A DNA stretch of 64,000 bases from Beverwykella pulmonaria (lineage: Eukaryota > Ascomycota > Dothideomycetes > Pleosporales > Melanommataceae): contig BCHH01000003.1 of assembly GCA_001599595.1 (NCBI GenBank), forward strand, positions 4,273,537-4,337,536, in the 5' to 3' direction. Of this stretch, positions 32,830 through 48,864 are shown one piece after another. Below the pieces are notes generated by a model, which was given only the letters and a program-made list of their open reading frames with translations, was not told where the DNA came from and did not search any database. How positions within the stretch are numbered: position 1 is the first letter of the stretch; each line of letters begins with the position of its first letter. Position numbers and translations under genes: made by a program.

Positions 32830-33956
32830 CGCAGTCCCACTTTTTGGATGCTGCTGGAGGCTGCTGGATGCTGCCTGACGTTTCCTTCGGGGGTCTGATT
32901 TTTCCTGCGTGCAACGCTGCCGCGCACCGCCGCCGATAGGAACAGCCTCGGGGCCGTCCTGTCTTTTGCTCTTGCTCAGGCGATGACACAATGACCCCGC
33001 CAGGTCGACGCGGTCACGTAAGCGAGCCCCTCCCATTCAGCCGCGCTGGAGCCCAAGCGGATGGCCGCAACGAGGACGCTACACAGTAGCACGGTGCTGC
33101 TGTATCTGCCAGTATACATGTCTGCTGCAAGTCATTGTGCCGGCGCCCAACGCCATGGTCCAGAGAAAGGCGGAAGGGCAGCTTTTCGATACGAACACCG
33201 CCCTCGCAGCCGTCCCCGCCCTCACGACCAGCAGGCAGCTATGAACGGACACACATCTCTCCGTGCCAGGAAACGGAACCACCATGGCCCCATCAAGTGA
33301 TAAGAGCACCCCGGGCACAGCAAGATAGGAGGGGCAAGCCATAGGTGTGTTGGTACCGCTTTACGTCACGCATACGATGCGATAATGGGACCGATAGCTG
33401 AGGAGCCAGCGGTGGAAAGCATCATGCTACACGATTCCGCCTGGACGTATACGCCGGAGAGGATCATGTTGGGGAGGCAGTACGACCCGGGAGAGTTTCT
33501 CATACGTATCGGTGCAGTCCATAAGGCGAGCGTTGAGGCTCCTCTTTGGATCAGCACTCGTGGGCGGGGGCATGGCCTCCTGGATGGTCAGGAAATGACC
33601 CTCCTGCTCGATGCCAACGCGGATGCGCCCTCCATAGCCGCAGGCTCCCCGTTGCCAGCCTCCAGCTCAATTGCATCTCAGACCGTGGCAGAGGTAGTCA
33701 AAGAAAGCTCAAAGAAACCAAGCTTTCGCCAACACGGGGCGAACCAACCACGAACCGCTGACGTCATTGCGTCACTGAGCTCCTGGCTGCGCGGGGGAGC
33801 TTGGCCATCCTGGATACAGCTCCCTCCCAACGCTCCTCCAGCGCTCCCCTCTGTCCAACCCTCGTGCACCGCTGCGACAACACGCTACGTCCACAGAGCT
33901 GATTCCCTACCACCACAGCGCTGTCTACACCTCTTCGGACACGCTTCGTTCTGATC
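32830..33956. other. Divergent intergenic region HSP70 / DUF3429 gene
   Basis: About 1.1 kb between divergent genes. Several GC-rich frames are open, but none has recognisable motifs, and I do not call a gene. The part before 33957 must contain the promoter and 5' UTR of the DUF3429 gene. Confidence 0.4.
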
Positions 33957-35155
33957 ATGCTTCGCACCGGAGCTTCCCGTCTCGCCCTGCGCTCCGTCGC
34001 GGCGCCCGTCGCGGCACCTGTCGCGCGACCAGCGGGGTCTACCTTTGGTCGAGCAGCTTGTCCAGTACAGTGGACGGCCAGATACACGTCCTTGACCGCC
34101 AAACGGCCTCAGCTGGCGCCATGGGCCCAAGGGAAGCCTGGGCAAGCTGCCCTCCTCCGCCGAACCCTGGCCAGCAAGATCGACAAAAAAGCCGAGGACA
34201 AATATGCCCATGAAAAGATCAAGCCAACGCCTGAGACGGTGTCGACGACCTCATCCACCCATCCCTTGTTTTCCGAGGTGGGCGCTGAGAATCCAGAGAA
34301 AGACATCGACATGATGGCCAGTGTGAAGCATGACATGGTAGGTTGCCCCAGCAGAAGGCTATGAACATGTGCTGACCACGTCCTATGGCAGGACTTGGTC
34401 AAAGAAACCTTCGACATGTCGGCGGTGCCACGGCAAGCCTACTACATCGGCCTGGCCGGCGTCCTCCCCTATCTGGGAACGTCGCTATCCACGGTATTCT
34501 GTGCATGGGAGATCAACCATTCGGTCGGGGGCCTTGGTTCTGTCATGTCCGCGCAGACGGCAGAGACGCTGCTTCACATTCTGGAGCCCCTGCAGGTCGG
34601 CTACGGGGCTGTGGTAAGTTGCGAATGGCTTCACGTGCGCAAGCGAGAACTGAGCTGTGCTAGATCCTATCTTTCCTCGGCGCGATTCACTGGGGCCTCG
34701 AGTTTGCAGGCTATGGTGGACAGCATGGCTACAAGCGCTATGCCATTGGCGTTCTTACGCCTGCCGTGGCATGGCCGACTTTGCTGATGCCCATCGAATA
34801 CGCACTCATCTCGCAATTCGCCGCCTTCACCATGCTCTACTACGTCGATACGCGTACTACATATCGAGGATGGACGCCCCCCTGGTACGCCATCTATCGC
34901 TTTGTATTGACCTTCATCGTGGGCGCCAGTATCGTGGTCAGTCTCATCGGAAGAGGGGAGGTCAACAGCAGGGTCTCGAGAGCGCCTGGGGCGGTCGACA
35001 AGATCACCGCGCTGAGAGAGGCGTCGCAAGAAACCCTAGTGCGGGAAGAGGAAGCTGTCCGCACGAAGAAGGCAGCAGCGGCCGCCAGCGCAGAGAATGA
35101 TACGGAGGCAGACACAAATAAGGAGGAAGAGAAAGACGAGGACAAGAAGGAATAA
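33957..35155 (+). CDS. DUF3429 mitochondrial inner-membrane protein
   Basis: Three exons: 33957-34337, 34392-34613 and 34664-35155, joined in frame through GT-AG introns of 54 and 50 nt, giving 364 aa. The first ~75 residues are rich in Arg, Ala and Ser with almost no acidic residues, a clear mitochondrial presequence. Then come hydrophobic segments around YYIGLAGVLPYLGTSLST, ILSFLGAIHWGLEFAGYGG, YAIGVLTPAVAWPTLLMPIE, FAAFTMLYYVD and FVLTFIVGASIVVSLIG. This layout, including the GxIHWGLE motif, is the DUF3429/TMEM69-like family of membrane proteins of unknown function. The C-terminal ~60 residues are charged and low complexity (KEEEKDEDKKE). Its exact role is not known to me. Confidence 0.85.
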
Positions 35156-35400
35156 GAGCAAGGTACGTCGGGCAGCAAAGGCATGCCATCGAGAGGTGTG
35201 AATTTCTGCAATGGATCCGACACGATGGGAAGGCGTTTGCTTTCTTGAGCGGTTCAATGTACTAGTTCGCTATCGGTTTCGTTATCGGTTTCCTATTTCT
35301 ATAGTGAGCAGGGGCTGCTTTCCAGTTTGTCCGGCCTATGGCATGTTTTTGCCCCTCTTGTACTCCAATATGTATAACGTACCCTTGATGTCCAAAAGTA

Positions 35401-36724
35401 CAATCACACGTCAAAAGTTGTAAACCCCCATGGCCTGTGCGCGAAAATCGCATCGCACCCACATTTGCGCGCTCAATTGTACTCCACAACGCCTATATAC
35501 ACCAATATTTTGCTTGGATGTGATCAAGCAGGTATCAATACTTTGTTTGCCAGCTTTTTGCCTTCCTGCAGGCCGCTATTCGGCGTGGCATGCTTAGGAT
35601 GAGTGCCTTAATGAGGCGCCCAGGGATGCTACGCCAACACTTTTTCAAGGCACTACAAAACCCATCCTACTCTTGAGCGCTGCTGTAATTGTTGTATTGT
35701 GGATAGTGTTTAAAGACAAGTTTTTTAAGCACCTACTAGAGGTGCTCGATTAGGTTAAGAACAGGTGAGTAGAGTGGCCAGTTAATAGTTGTGATGTCTG
35801 CTCAGCTATAAACTCCCTCACAACGTGCGCAGTGTGTATGCGCGCGTTGTCCCGCATAAACAGGTGTTGACAGCAATAGTGAGGTAATAAGCCTTTGCGC
35901 AGAGTCTCTATATAGCTTTAAGCACTGTACCCACCTCTTGGAGGCTTAGGTTCACAATCCATAATAATTAGTTTACTCTGCCTAGGTATACCCCTTTTAT
36001 CCAGCCATATGCAGCCCCACACCATCCTCGCAGGCTGACAACTTGTTAGCACCTCTGTGATTATCCTGTAATCCTGTTTCTTGTTGTCGTGCATAAAAGC
36101 CCACTCTTGTGTATACCCTGCGCCCTTTTAAACTAAGCACTTGTCTAAGAACTTAATTCGCCTCTACCTCTAGTTATAGTGTTGATACTTCCTGCAGAAC
36201 GCAACGCGTAGTCTAGCTCATGCGTGCGTTAATTTAGGTTGTTTTTTAAAGCAGCGTTTGGTTAACCCACGTCTCTTGAGCACCCTATACAGTGTAGAGG
36301 TGCTAGGTGGCTTTAAAGGGGTCCCATCCAGGGCATAGACCTAAGCAACTTTGGCGAACTCTAAGTACTCAACCTTAGGAGTAGCGCGTGCTTTGCGAAA
36401 TATCAACTTCTTTGTACAATCTGATAGAATAGGAGGACGCCCGCTTTGAGGTTTTTCTTGCGTTGTTGCGGTGTTGGTGTAGGTGCGTGTGGTGCTCCTG
36501 CCAAATTCCTCCATCAACTCTGAGACTGACTATCCACACGCACGCTTCGTAATGATGCGCAGCCGCTGGTCTGGGGTTAAATTAGGTCCTCGGCGCGAAT
36601 TTCCTGTAATTTCTGTACCAAATTGACGACGTTGCGACATTGTATAGGTAGGTTGAAAGTGAGGTGTTGAAATGTTGAAGTTCCGAGATGTGGGGTAGGG
36701 TTTAAAACTTTTGACCTAGTACTG
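35401..36724 (-). mobile_element. Full-length decayed Tc1/mariner element
   Basis: The ends are inverted repeats: both read CA.T...A.GTCAAAAGTT.TAAACCC inward. Each is flanked by TA (35399-35400 and 36725-36726). Length is 1324 bp, right for a Tc1/mariner element with one transposase gene. Confidence 0.85.
35570..36640 (-). pseudogene. Tc1/mariner transposase pseudogene
   Basis: From the ATG at 36640 the minus strand reads MSQRRQFGTEITGNSRRGPN, LTPDQRLRII, then TAG. Further pieces, separated by several stops and frameshifts, are ELMEEFGRSTTRTYTNTA, KPQSGRPP, RVLKRRGLTKR, WLDKRGIPRQ, LFMRDNARIHTAHVVREF (second catalytic Asp) and NWPLYSPVLNLIEHL (third acidic position, with PVLN for PDLN). Many stops are TAG/TAA and the sequence is A/T-enriched, consistent with RIP. 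It cannot make active transposase. Confidence 0.85.
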
Positions 36725-36726
36725 TA

Positions 36727-39510
<2,784 letters not shown>

Positions 39511-42500
39511 TATATCAATAATGGACTTGTTATATACCCGCAAATGGCTGCCTGCGTTTTTCTCTATTGGCCTCTCTCTTCTCCCTTATACCCTGCCGAT
39601 AACGTCCTCATACGAGAGCGTGATACTTTCTGACATGAGTGGAAAACGGCTGCAGTTCCAGGCGAGAGGAGGGTGGCGACCGCCAGATAGTGGTTACCGA
39701 GAAACACCTCTATGACATGCTGGGACGTTCACGGTCCTGCATCCATCTCTATACATCCTGACCTTTCTCCAGGTAATAAAAATCGGCTGATATAGCCCCC
39801 CTCGAGTCTTCTGCTTCTGACGAGAAGGATCTCCATGCAATGCGGGGCAGGCCAGACAGTTCGGCGTCAAGCACACTTTGGGGGGTTCTTCCAACAGGAT
39901 TTCCTATTAGCGTTCGTTATCTTCCATGTTGCATCCCCGCCGCTTCAGGCTGAATCTTCCAGCGTCCCTGGCCAGAAGTTGTCAATAATATTATTACGGA
40001 AACTGCCATGTCGTTCGATCCGCCTTCTGGACGCGGCCAGTCAGAACGAGGGTCTGCCTGCTCAGCTGACCAGGCCTGCGGAGGTAGGGGGACTATTTGG
40101 TCAGTGTCTACATGTCACGATTGGCCGGCTGATGTACTGAAGCAACCACACCTTTGGCTCGAGCATCAACATGAAGCTTCTGCTGCGAGCAACCCGGGCC
40201 TGAGCACATCTTGGCGGAGTGAGGAGACTTGCGCGCTGGGTGGACGATCGTGGATAGGAACCCCAATCGAGTCGACGGAGAAGAGCTCAGGAGGCGTGGG
40301 GGGGCGGTGTAGGGGAGGTGCTCCAACCTACTCACCCTAGATTTACACACCACCAACTTCTGAGCATCTCACCATGCAGCGTCTCTGCGGCGTTTGCTTC
40401 TTACCTCAACGTAGGAGATGATGTGCTCTAGATGCGGTAGGTTGATGCAGACAACGCGGCCTCTCCGCATGACCAGCGACTACTCCTACCGCTGCATTCC
40501 TCGATCTCATCGACCAGCGTTAACTGGAAAGGGACGGCTACATAAACGCAGCCCAGGAGGCGTGAGAATAAAGACTCGATCCCTCGGCACCAGAACCATG
40601 GTTGGGCATGCGCTTTTCACGGACCCTCTGCTCCTGTCATTTTATTTCGGCATTTTGCCGTGGCTTGGTGCAGAAAGTGACTCTTGCCGTGCAGAAATCC
40701 GAGGGCGTGGTCGTGCTATACGAATATATAGGATATCAATGAAGCCCGAGCGAACCGCGATGCTAGACGTTCTCATGCTGCTGCGCGTTGCCTCTCCTCG
40801 CCCGGACGTGCCCGCCACGCGGCGTATATTGGACGCGCTGAGGAGCTTGGTCGAGTATATCTACCCCGAGCATTAAGCAACCGTGAGGGGAATCCCCAAA
40901 TCCAGAGCGCAGGAGTCGGGGTGAGCGCGCAATTTGTCTCGGAACCGACCCGGCAAAGACCAACCTGATGCTGACTCCTCTGCGATGGTGAGGTGGTGGT
41001 GGTGGCCCGCCACACTTCGAGAAGCGCAGGCCATGTTCTGTTCTGCAGGCGCCCGTTTCTCGCGGTGCGGAATCACGAATTGCGCAACCGCCTCCCGGCG
41101 GGTGTTCCTGTGGCTCCCGCGCACATCTCGGGTCACGGGGTCGGCGCAGGATCGCGGTAGCTCGGCGACGGGACAACCAGGTCGAGATGTGACTGCGTGA
41201 GGTGTGATGGCGCGCGCAGACGACACCGGCTTGAATCAGCAGCGCTCTGGCGGGTGTGGGTATGTGTAGGTTAATAGGTGCGTTAAGAGGGAAGCCGCAT
41301 GGCCGTTTTGGCCGCTTAAACGGCCTGCAGGTTGTCTGGGAAGTGAATGGGTCCTCCCAGACATTGGATGCTTGGAGAGCCTCACCCGCTAGCCAGGGCG
41401 TGCAAGACCCACAGCGATGCACCACTGCAGCCATGCCACGCCCCAGCTCATGTGGAACCGTGGCGCAGATCAGCCCGCCCTGCAACTGGGTGAATTGTCT
41501 GGCAAGTGGGAAGGCTGCGGAGGCTTGGATGGGGCAAGCTAACAGCGAGGCGAGATGATGGCACCATCCGCATCCCACCCCCAGAACCCTCCCTCCATTG
41601 GCGGCCCTGTCACACTGCCCTCCAGCACTCTCCGCCCGGACACATTTCTTTACACCCAGACCCCAAGCACCTTAATAGTAGCCACTCCCTGCACCGCACC
41701 CTTCGGGCTATGCCAACTATCAGCACCTCGCCAGAAACGGAACGACTTCAAACAATGCCTCCACTTTCTCAGATGCTCGACCAGTCGGGCGTCCGGGTCC
41801 GCTCACAGTCAGTGCTGAGTAATTAGATCAATTGCCTTGCTGCATCGTTGCAGGACCAGCTCTGAGAGGGCCCCATTACACGGTTCACTGTACATGGGGG
41901 GATGGGGGGGTACCTTATTTGCTTCTGCTTCTACTGCTGTGCGGAACTATATTATGCGGGCGGGCCGACGCGCATTTATCGATCATTTTTTAAAAAGAAA
42001 CTCCCAAGCCAAACTGCCAGCCAGTCATCTTTACCTGCACATCTGATAAAAAAAAATCCTTTTGCCTCCATCCAAGACCATCACCGCCCCGCAATCCTTC
42101 CTCTCCGGAATGTGTGATTATACCCAAGTACACTACAAGTGCACTCACCTTCGCTATACCGTTCGAGCTTGGTGTACAAAGTACCAGGAGACACATAAGA
42201 GATGTCCCGCCAATGTGGTTGCTATGTGAGAAAAAGCGTGCAATTCGGCTTGATGCGGACAGACACTGACAAGTACCTGCAGAGAATACCGGCTTGACGA
42301 GTACTGTGGTTCGTTTTGCTCCCAAAAACTCCTATCCACTCTCCGCACTGGGTCTGACTTCTCACATAAGGTGACTGCAAGAGCTCTGCGGGCAGAGCTG
42401 CAAAGTGACCTGATCAATATCCATTCACATGTTGCTCAACGCTTCGAATTCATCATCGATATTTTTATTGTTTCCACTACTGTACTTTTCAGCAAGGCGC

Positions 42501-45500
42501 ACACGGGAACGGAAAGGAAGAGCATCATAATACCCCTTGGAAAAGTTTTTTGTAGTCGAATGTATCACAAAGTCTTTCGTTGTCGTTTCCGTTTCTGCAT
42601 GCCTTGGTGTCCGACGTCTGGCGGCGCCGCCATCTTTGATCGCTAATGTGCGGCGCTCAGCCTCGACGTCCCTCACTGGCTCGATTCTCCTGCAGCCGGC
42701 ATGGTTCTTGCAGCATCTTCGACAACCTCATCTCTCGGCCTCACAACACGCAAGTACCTGCGTCCACAAACGGCCGGACGTGCCACGCGCATGCGGTGCG
42801 CTTCGAAGGCTTGGGGAAGTGCAGATGGAAACTGTTGCTGTTGCACGCAGAGGACAGAGCTGACACGGCAGCACGTCCCTACAGCATGTTACCAAACAAG
42901 AAAAAGCCAACCGCCTCGGCCACGATTTCAACAGCTGGACCTCGCAATGCTTCAGCTGCTCCCGTCGGAAAGCACAGTATCCGCCTGCATCAGTACGACA
43001 GCCGTCATCTCGTATTTGCAATTGCGAGCTTTCAGCACACAGGTGGCCTGGAAGAAATTTCCGTTGGTCCTCGAGCAGCACACCCTCTTTGATCGCGTGC
43101 ATAAGCCTTCCGTCCGCAATCCGTGTACAACTGTAGCGAGGGTTATAATGCACGCTGCATCATCAGCACGCCATCATGCATTCGCTAATTCCTCCTTGTC
43201 GCCTTCCGACTATGGCCAAAATGCAAAAGTGTAGCAGAATCCATGTAATATGAGATGCAAATTCAACGTATCCAGTACTTGAACTGGGATAGTCAACCAC
43301 AGGGCGGTCAAAATTTTGCCAACTTCGGACTGACTCCGCTATCATCGCACACGAAACTCACCGTATTTCCCGCAACCGAATCGTGGATATTGTGCTCAAA
43401 ACTTGGGCCTTTGGGACAAGAATACTAAAGTAGCCATGTTTTGAAGGCATGCCCGTGCGAACCTTTCCTATCTCCACACGCCTCAGGTAGAGAAGGCCAG
43501 TCCAGCTCAGAAGTCGGAGGGTGTAGAGACCTTGCAACACAGGGAATAATTGAACAGCCAGCTCTACCATATCGCCAAGGGCTTGTTGGACAATGCACAC
43601 ATACCATGCATGGCTTCGGGGCGACCATGCATGACGTTCCCACGTGGCACAAAAGAGATCTTGGGAGGAATTTTCCTTTTCAGCTCACCGTTTAGGACAC
43701 AGCGGGCCGCTCTCGGCGTAGCCCCACCGGCGATCGGGAAGGATGCGTGCGGTAGCCTCAAGGAGATATAGCATTGCGTGTTATCGATTCGAAACTGTGA
43801 CGGCGCGCTTTGGAAGCCTTCTGGAACAGGACCCTACGGCCGATGGCCTGAGTTTGAAATACCACATAAGCTGCCTCGTACTCGACCACGAATCGAGAAT
43901 ATTGGTCTCCATAGAAAGACTGGGCACCATCATGGCGTGAGGAAGCTCGGGGAGGCTCCCGCGCCGTGATGTGGCTATGGCCGAGTATTTCCGTACGAGT
44001 GGCCCACCGAAACGGCTTCGGTACCAGAAATGGATACCGTACGGCAGTCATTTGCTTATGGTATTGCTCGTGCTTCGGCTCTTCTGACGAAGGAAGGATC
44101 AAGACTAAAAAAAATTATAAAAAAAAACGCCTGGTAATTCGTACAGCCCCCATGCAGTTTTAGAGGTACAACAAGGTTTATGTCTCGGTCTTGCCAAGTT
44201 CAGCATTTTCCCAATTCCATCCAATAGCGGCGTCCCAACTATAATAATGTTGCTTCGGTCACATGGCGAATACTGATAGCTGACGGTCTCGGTTGGCGAA
44301 TTCGACGAATACGTTTCTGCGATAGCGCCAAGTCAGGGAACATTTTTCTGTAGGAAACTTTAGCCACGCGACGTCTTAGCCTTGTAGATTGCCAGGCACT
44401 CTGCTCACCCTGCCCTCGTTACCAACGATGTTCCCTGCAACCGCCTCAAGTCTGAGTTTGTGCTCGCATGTCGACGGTCGTGAGGACGGAGTCGGGGCAG
44501 CGGGAAGGTGGGCGTAGTTTCGAGCCACAGCCAGACGGAGTCCTCGGATGATTCAGAACAGCTTGTGAAGGCGAAGACCTCATCCTATCTCTGACACCGG
44601 ACGACTTGCAGGCTCTTTTTACCCGCTCAAACGTCAGCTGGAGCCTCGCGGACGTCTATTCCGCAACTCTCGTACAGCTCCACCCGCCTAGTAGCTTGAT
44701 CATAACCACGTGTGAGTCTGAGCGGAATCAAGGGTTGGTGTTTCCCTGCTCTCCCGCCCCACCAAGCTGCGTCAGAGGTTCTCATGAAAGGTGAAAATGA
44801 TCAGGCTAGCTCTGAGAAGACCGGCTGTGTCTGCCGAAAGCGGGTTTGTTATCGCATAGGGCGGAGCGAGTCGTGGACGCAAGAGTAGTGGAGGGTTACG
44901 AATTTGCGCTCTTGACATGTACCGATATGCAACAAGGATGATGTGGCGAACGAATCCAGCGTTTTGAGCCCTTCCTCTCATCTCCTGACAGCCATACCGG
45001 CCGTATCTCCACATGATCCTCGCCGGACATGCCGGCACTTCTGTTCAGCCGTGCTCAGCTGCTAGCGGCACTTTCAAGCCCGGTAAAACGTGTTTCGGCA
45101 GTTTACCCGAAATGCAGTGTCGTCCTCGGACCGCAGATGGCTTTGATCAGCTGATCAGCCTGCACTTTTCCTCCTTCAGAGTATTGTCATGCAGGCCGCA
45201 AAGAAGGCCGTTTCGTATATTGCAAATGCCAGCGCCTTGGGATTGCTCGGGTCGGCCCGAGCTGTCAAAAGAAAAGAGCGATTTGAGGTATAGAGGCAAA
45301 GGCAAACTTATATTGGGCCATTGGTGGGCAATCCGTCGAGGAATCGCTCGGGCTCTTCGTCTTCACATCAACGAGCCGATTGCAGCATCCAAACGGCCCG
45401 CAAAGCGGCCTGGAGAAGACGGATAAGTGGAGGACTGGACAACCATGTTTCAGAATGTTCCGACAAGGTGGTCTGAATTATTGCTGCCCCTCGTCCATGC

Positions 45501-46618
45501 TTTAGTGACGTAGTTGCTTGCTAACCATGGCATCTAGAAGGTCGGCCGGTCGAAACTTTAAAACTTTCCATTCACGCGGACTCAGCTCCGCCATCACTGT
45601 CGCGGCCAATGACGATGACATCTGACTTGTCTGCATCAGAAACATCCATTCGGAACACGGACTCTGCCCTCCGTTGAAACGCACGCGCTGACTGGATCGT
45701 GGACCAAATATATGACTTGCATATAGTAGTATACAGGAGTCAATGCAGACTCTAGACGGCCTGTTCCTGTGTGGCTGCTTCTACTTCAGAAAATTCCTAC
45801 CAACATCTTTCATCGGCGACTCGAACTTTCTCTTGCCGCCGACTCCATCCATATCCAGTGCCCAGCAAAATATCAACCTAACATCAAACCGCATAATGTG
45901 TATTGTCGAGTATCGCCGAAGCTAGGCGACTCCTTTCGGTAGCCCACACTCGCACTCATGCGGCAAAAAGTCCAGATGCCCAAGCTCTCCTTCCTAACTT
46001 ACGGTTTATATAGGTATTCGGTCCTTTCTCCCACACTCCGACCTCTCCCGGAAACTCAAAACTTGCGGCTGACGCTCCGTCTTTCCCTCAATCCGCGTTT
46101 CCCGCAACCTTGATGCTGGATGTCAGGGCTGCTTGGGTGATAAGTTTAGGATTCCGTGGTAGGCAGATCTCAGGGACTGGTGTCAGTATGGGTTCTTGTC
46201 AAATGTTATTCGAGACCGCTTGGCCTCCTCTATGTGCGTTGCGAATCCCAAGTTTGAGTATCTGACCTGCGGCCCGAATAATAATGCAAGGGATAGAGAT
46301 GGGTAGAGGGGTTTTAACGGAGAATGTTACAGCATGGCTGCCCTTGCGCTGCGGCAGGAACCGCGATATGCTTGCTGAACATCCTGTGGCGATAACGGGA
46401 GCATTTACAGAAGACATGCGATTTGGAATTGGTTGACGAGCAGAGAGAGCTCATAATTGTGATATTACAAAAAGGTAACCAATCATCGCCATGCATCAAA
46501 GGCTTTTACTAGTAAATCCTCTGATTCGCTAGATTATATGTGCACGTGATAAGACCAAAATTTGGCTCGAATTCGGAACCTGGGATGGCCCCCTAGCAAA
46601 ACAAAAGTTGCCACCATC
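39511..46618. other. 7 kb region without recognisable genes
   Basis: I read both strands and find no protein family, no consistent exon chain, no tRNA and no clear inverted or tandem repeat. Several GC-rich frames of 100-270 codons are open (for example 40763-41578 minus), but they overlap each other on both strands, have biased composition and lack motifs. The first bases are the glycerol kinase 3' UTR and the last few hundred the ERG27 promoter. Confidence 0.5.
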
Positions 46619-48000
46619 ATGGCCTCGCTCGAAGACACCTCTCAGGTGGATAATCGCTTTTATGTCCTCATCACCGGCGCAAACAGGCATAAAGAACCCT
46701 TCAATTGCGCGCCTACACAATTCGCTGACCTTTCCGCAGCGGTCTCGGTCTCGGAATTGGGTGTCGCTTGATCGACGAATTCCTCCAAACACGACCCCAA
46801 TCCGAGTCCCTCGTCCTCATCATAACTACGCGTGACAAACTGAAGGGCGATGCGACTGTCGAGCAATTACACAAACACCTCCAGAAGTCATGTTGCAAGC
46901 TCGCACAGAAGACGCCAGGCATGTCCGCAGTGTTGCAGCAACGCGTCCACTTTCGACAAGAGATCCTTGACTTGCTGAGCCTGATCTCGGTCCAGACTCT
47001 TTCGAAGAGGCTGAGAGAAACAACGCCGAAGCTTGACGTCGTCATATGCAACGCGGGCATCGGAGGCTGGGTGGGCTTGAATTGGGGTAAAGCGGTGTGG
47101 TCAATTCTCACAAATTGGGCGAACTCGGTTACCTGGCCTGAATTCAAAATATCTGGTGTTGGATGGGTCACGAAGCCACAGATACCGACCTTCAAGAACG
47201 GCAAGACGGTTGACGAACCCCCGCTGGGAGAAGTCTTCTGCGCCAATTTCTTCGGGCACTATCTCCTTGGGCACTACCTTGCCCCGCTGCTTGCGAGACA
47301 CACCGAAAGCGAACAGACAAAAGGCAGACTAATATGGGTCAGTAGCTTAGAGGGGTACACGCATTCTCTCGACATCGACGACATTCAGGGCATTAAGGCA
47401 GAGGAGGCATACATGTCTACGAAGCGCTTGACCGACATCATGGGCATCACATCGACCTTACCCTGTACAGCTTCGGCGACCGACCAGTATCTCGATCACT
47501 CCAACTCCTCCGAAAACATCACCAAGCCCCGAATCTACGTCGCGCATCCCGGCATCTGCGGAACATCCATCTTCCCCCTGAACTTGGTGCTCGAATACTG
47601 CATGCTCTTCGCATTCTACATGGCGCGCTGGCTCGGAAGTCAATGGCACCCCATCACGGCCGAGAAAGGTGCCTGTGCAATGGTCTGGCTTGCACTCGCA
47701 AGACAGAGCACACTCGATACAATGGAGGAGCGGGAGGGCGTGGGCAAGTGGGGCAGCGCAACCGACTTTTGGGGGAACGAACGGGTCGAGCGGACAGAAG
47801 TAGAGGGCTGGGGATGGGGCGGCACACTTGGGGATAAGAGGAAGCGGAAGGGCAGGAGTCCGTATGCTAAGAACTTGACGCAGAAAGAGAGAGACGCGTT
47901 TGAGGAGACGGGAAAGACCTGTTGGATCGAGATGGAGAGGCTCCGCATCGAATGGGAGAAGAGGCTCGATGACGCGGGCGTGGGTGTCAAGATGGAGTAA
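46619..48000 (+). CDS. ERG27: 3-keto-steroid reductase, ergosterol pathway
   Basis: NADPH-dependent reductase of sterol C-4 demethylation, acting in the ER with Erg25, Erg26 and Erg28. Exon 1 is 46619-46686 and exon 2 is 46740-48000, giving 442 aa. The join restores the Rossmann motif ITGANSGLGLGIG. Other short-chain dehydrogenase features: VVICNAGIGGW, catalytic Ser in LIWVSSLEGY, and Tyr/Lys in YMSTK. The Erg27-specific insert with EPPLGEVFCANFFGHYLLGH and the C-terminal WIEMERLRIEWEKRL helix are present. Oddity: the 53 nt intron begins GC (GCATAAAG) and ends CCGCAG, a GC-AG intron with a poor donor. If it were not spliced the protein would lose its cofactor-binding start; the ATG at 46768 would lack the glycine motif. 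Confidence 0.9.
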
Positions 48001-48864
48001 TTCTGTATACTGTGTGCATGAGTAGTACGATGAGTGATGACGTGTGACCGTACGCGTTAGGCATCGTGCGACGTGCGGTGGGCGGTGGCTACATGTTGGA
48101 AACATGGGTAACGCTATCACAACGATCGGCCGGCAGGCAGAGTAAAACCCAGGATATGGGAGACGGCATCTCGGCGGTAAATAGCAGACGTACACGGGCG
48201 TCTATATATCCTAATATTTATAGTATATTTGTGTCGCGCGGATTCCTACCCGCCGCGAATCCTCATGCATGCCAGTTCCGTCCGAAGTTACGTAATAGAC
48301 GGGTGGTCGCATGTAGTCTATCCAACTTGAACTGTGCCTGAAGACGATCCAGTAAGAGCTTTGGGCTCGTTGTATATTCCCATGGTCCCTAGACTGTGAA
48401 CACAATGCCTCGCGTACCGACCTCGGGGGCTGAATATCGGCGGGCATGCGCTGTTGGACGCCGTCACGGTGGTTCGTGGGATTGAGTCGGCAGTTGGGAG
48501 GTCTGCCGGCAGGTGAGCCCGAGGCGTCCGTGCAGGAGTATTACGCAGATCTACACTCTATTGGGTTGTGCCTTTGTCTGCCAGCAGCATTTCTACAGAT
48601 AATCGAATTCTGCCTGGATCCCTTTCTAGCAGACTTCAGCAACTATCGCCATTCTTCGGTTGACACGCAGCCATCATTTTGACGTATCCAGCTAGCTCGC
48701 TAATAGAGGCGTACATTTTAGCGAGCCAGCTGATTTCAACGGCCAGCTAGACCTGGACACCATGATCTTCTCTTCAGTTGACGAGGGAGGACGAATTCGC
48801 CCTCTTTGCCAAACTCGGATCAGAGTGACGTCTCTTTACCTTCAGTGCTATAAAATCCGACGAA
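48001..48864. other. Intergenic region ERG27 / RING gene
   Basis: No coding sequence or repeat is recognised. It holds the ERG27 3' UTR and the promoter of the gene starting at 48865. Confidence 0.4.

Noticed and set aside
33385..33954. 189-codon plus-strand frame upstream of the DUF3429 gene
   Set aside because: No domain or motif; it ends three bases before the real start and lies where the promoter must be.
40763..41578. 271-codon minus-strand frame
   Set aside because: It has Pro/Arg/Cys/His-biased composition, overlapping open frames on both strands, no motif and no exon partners.
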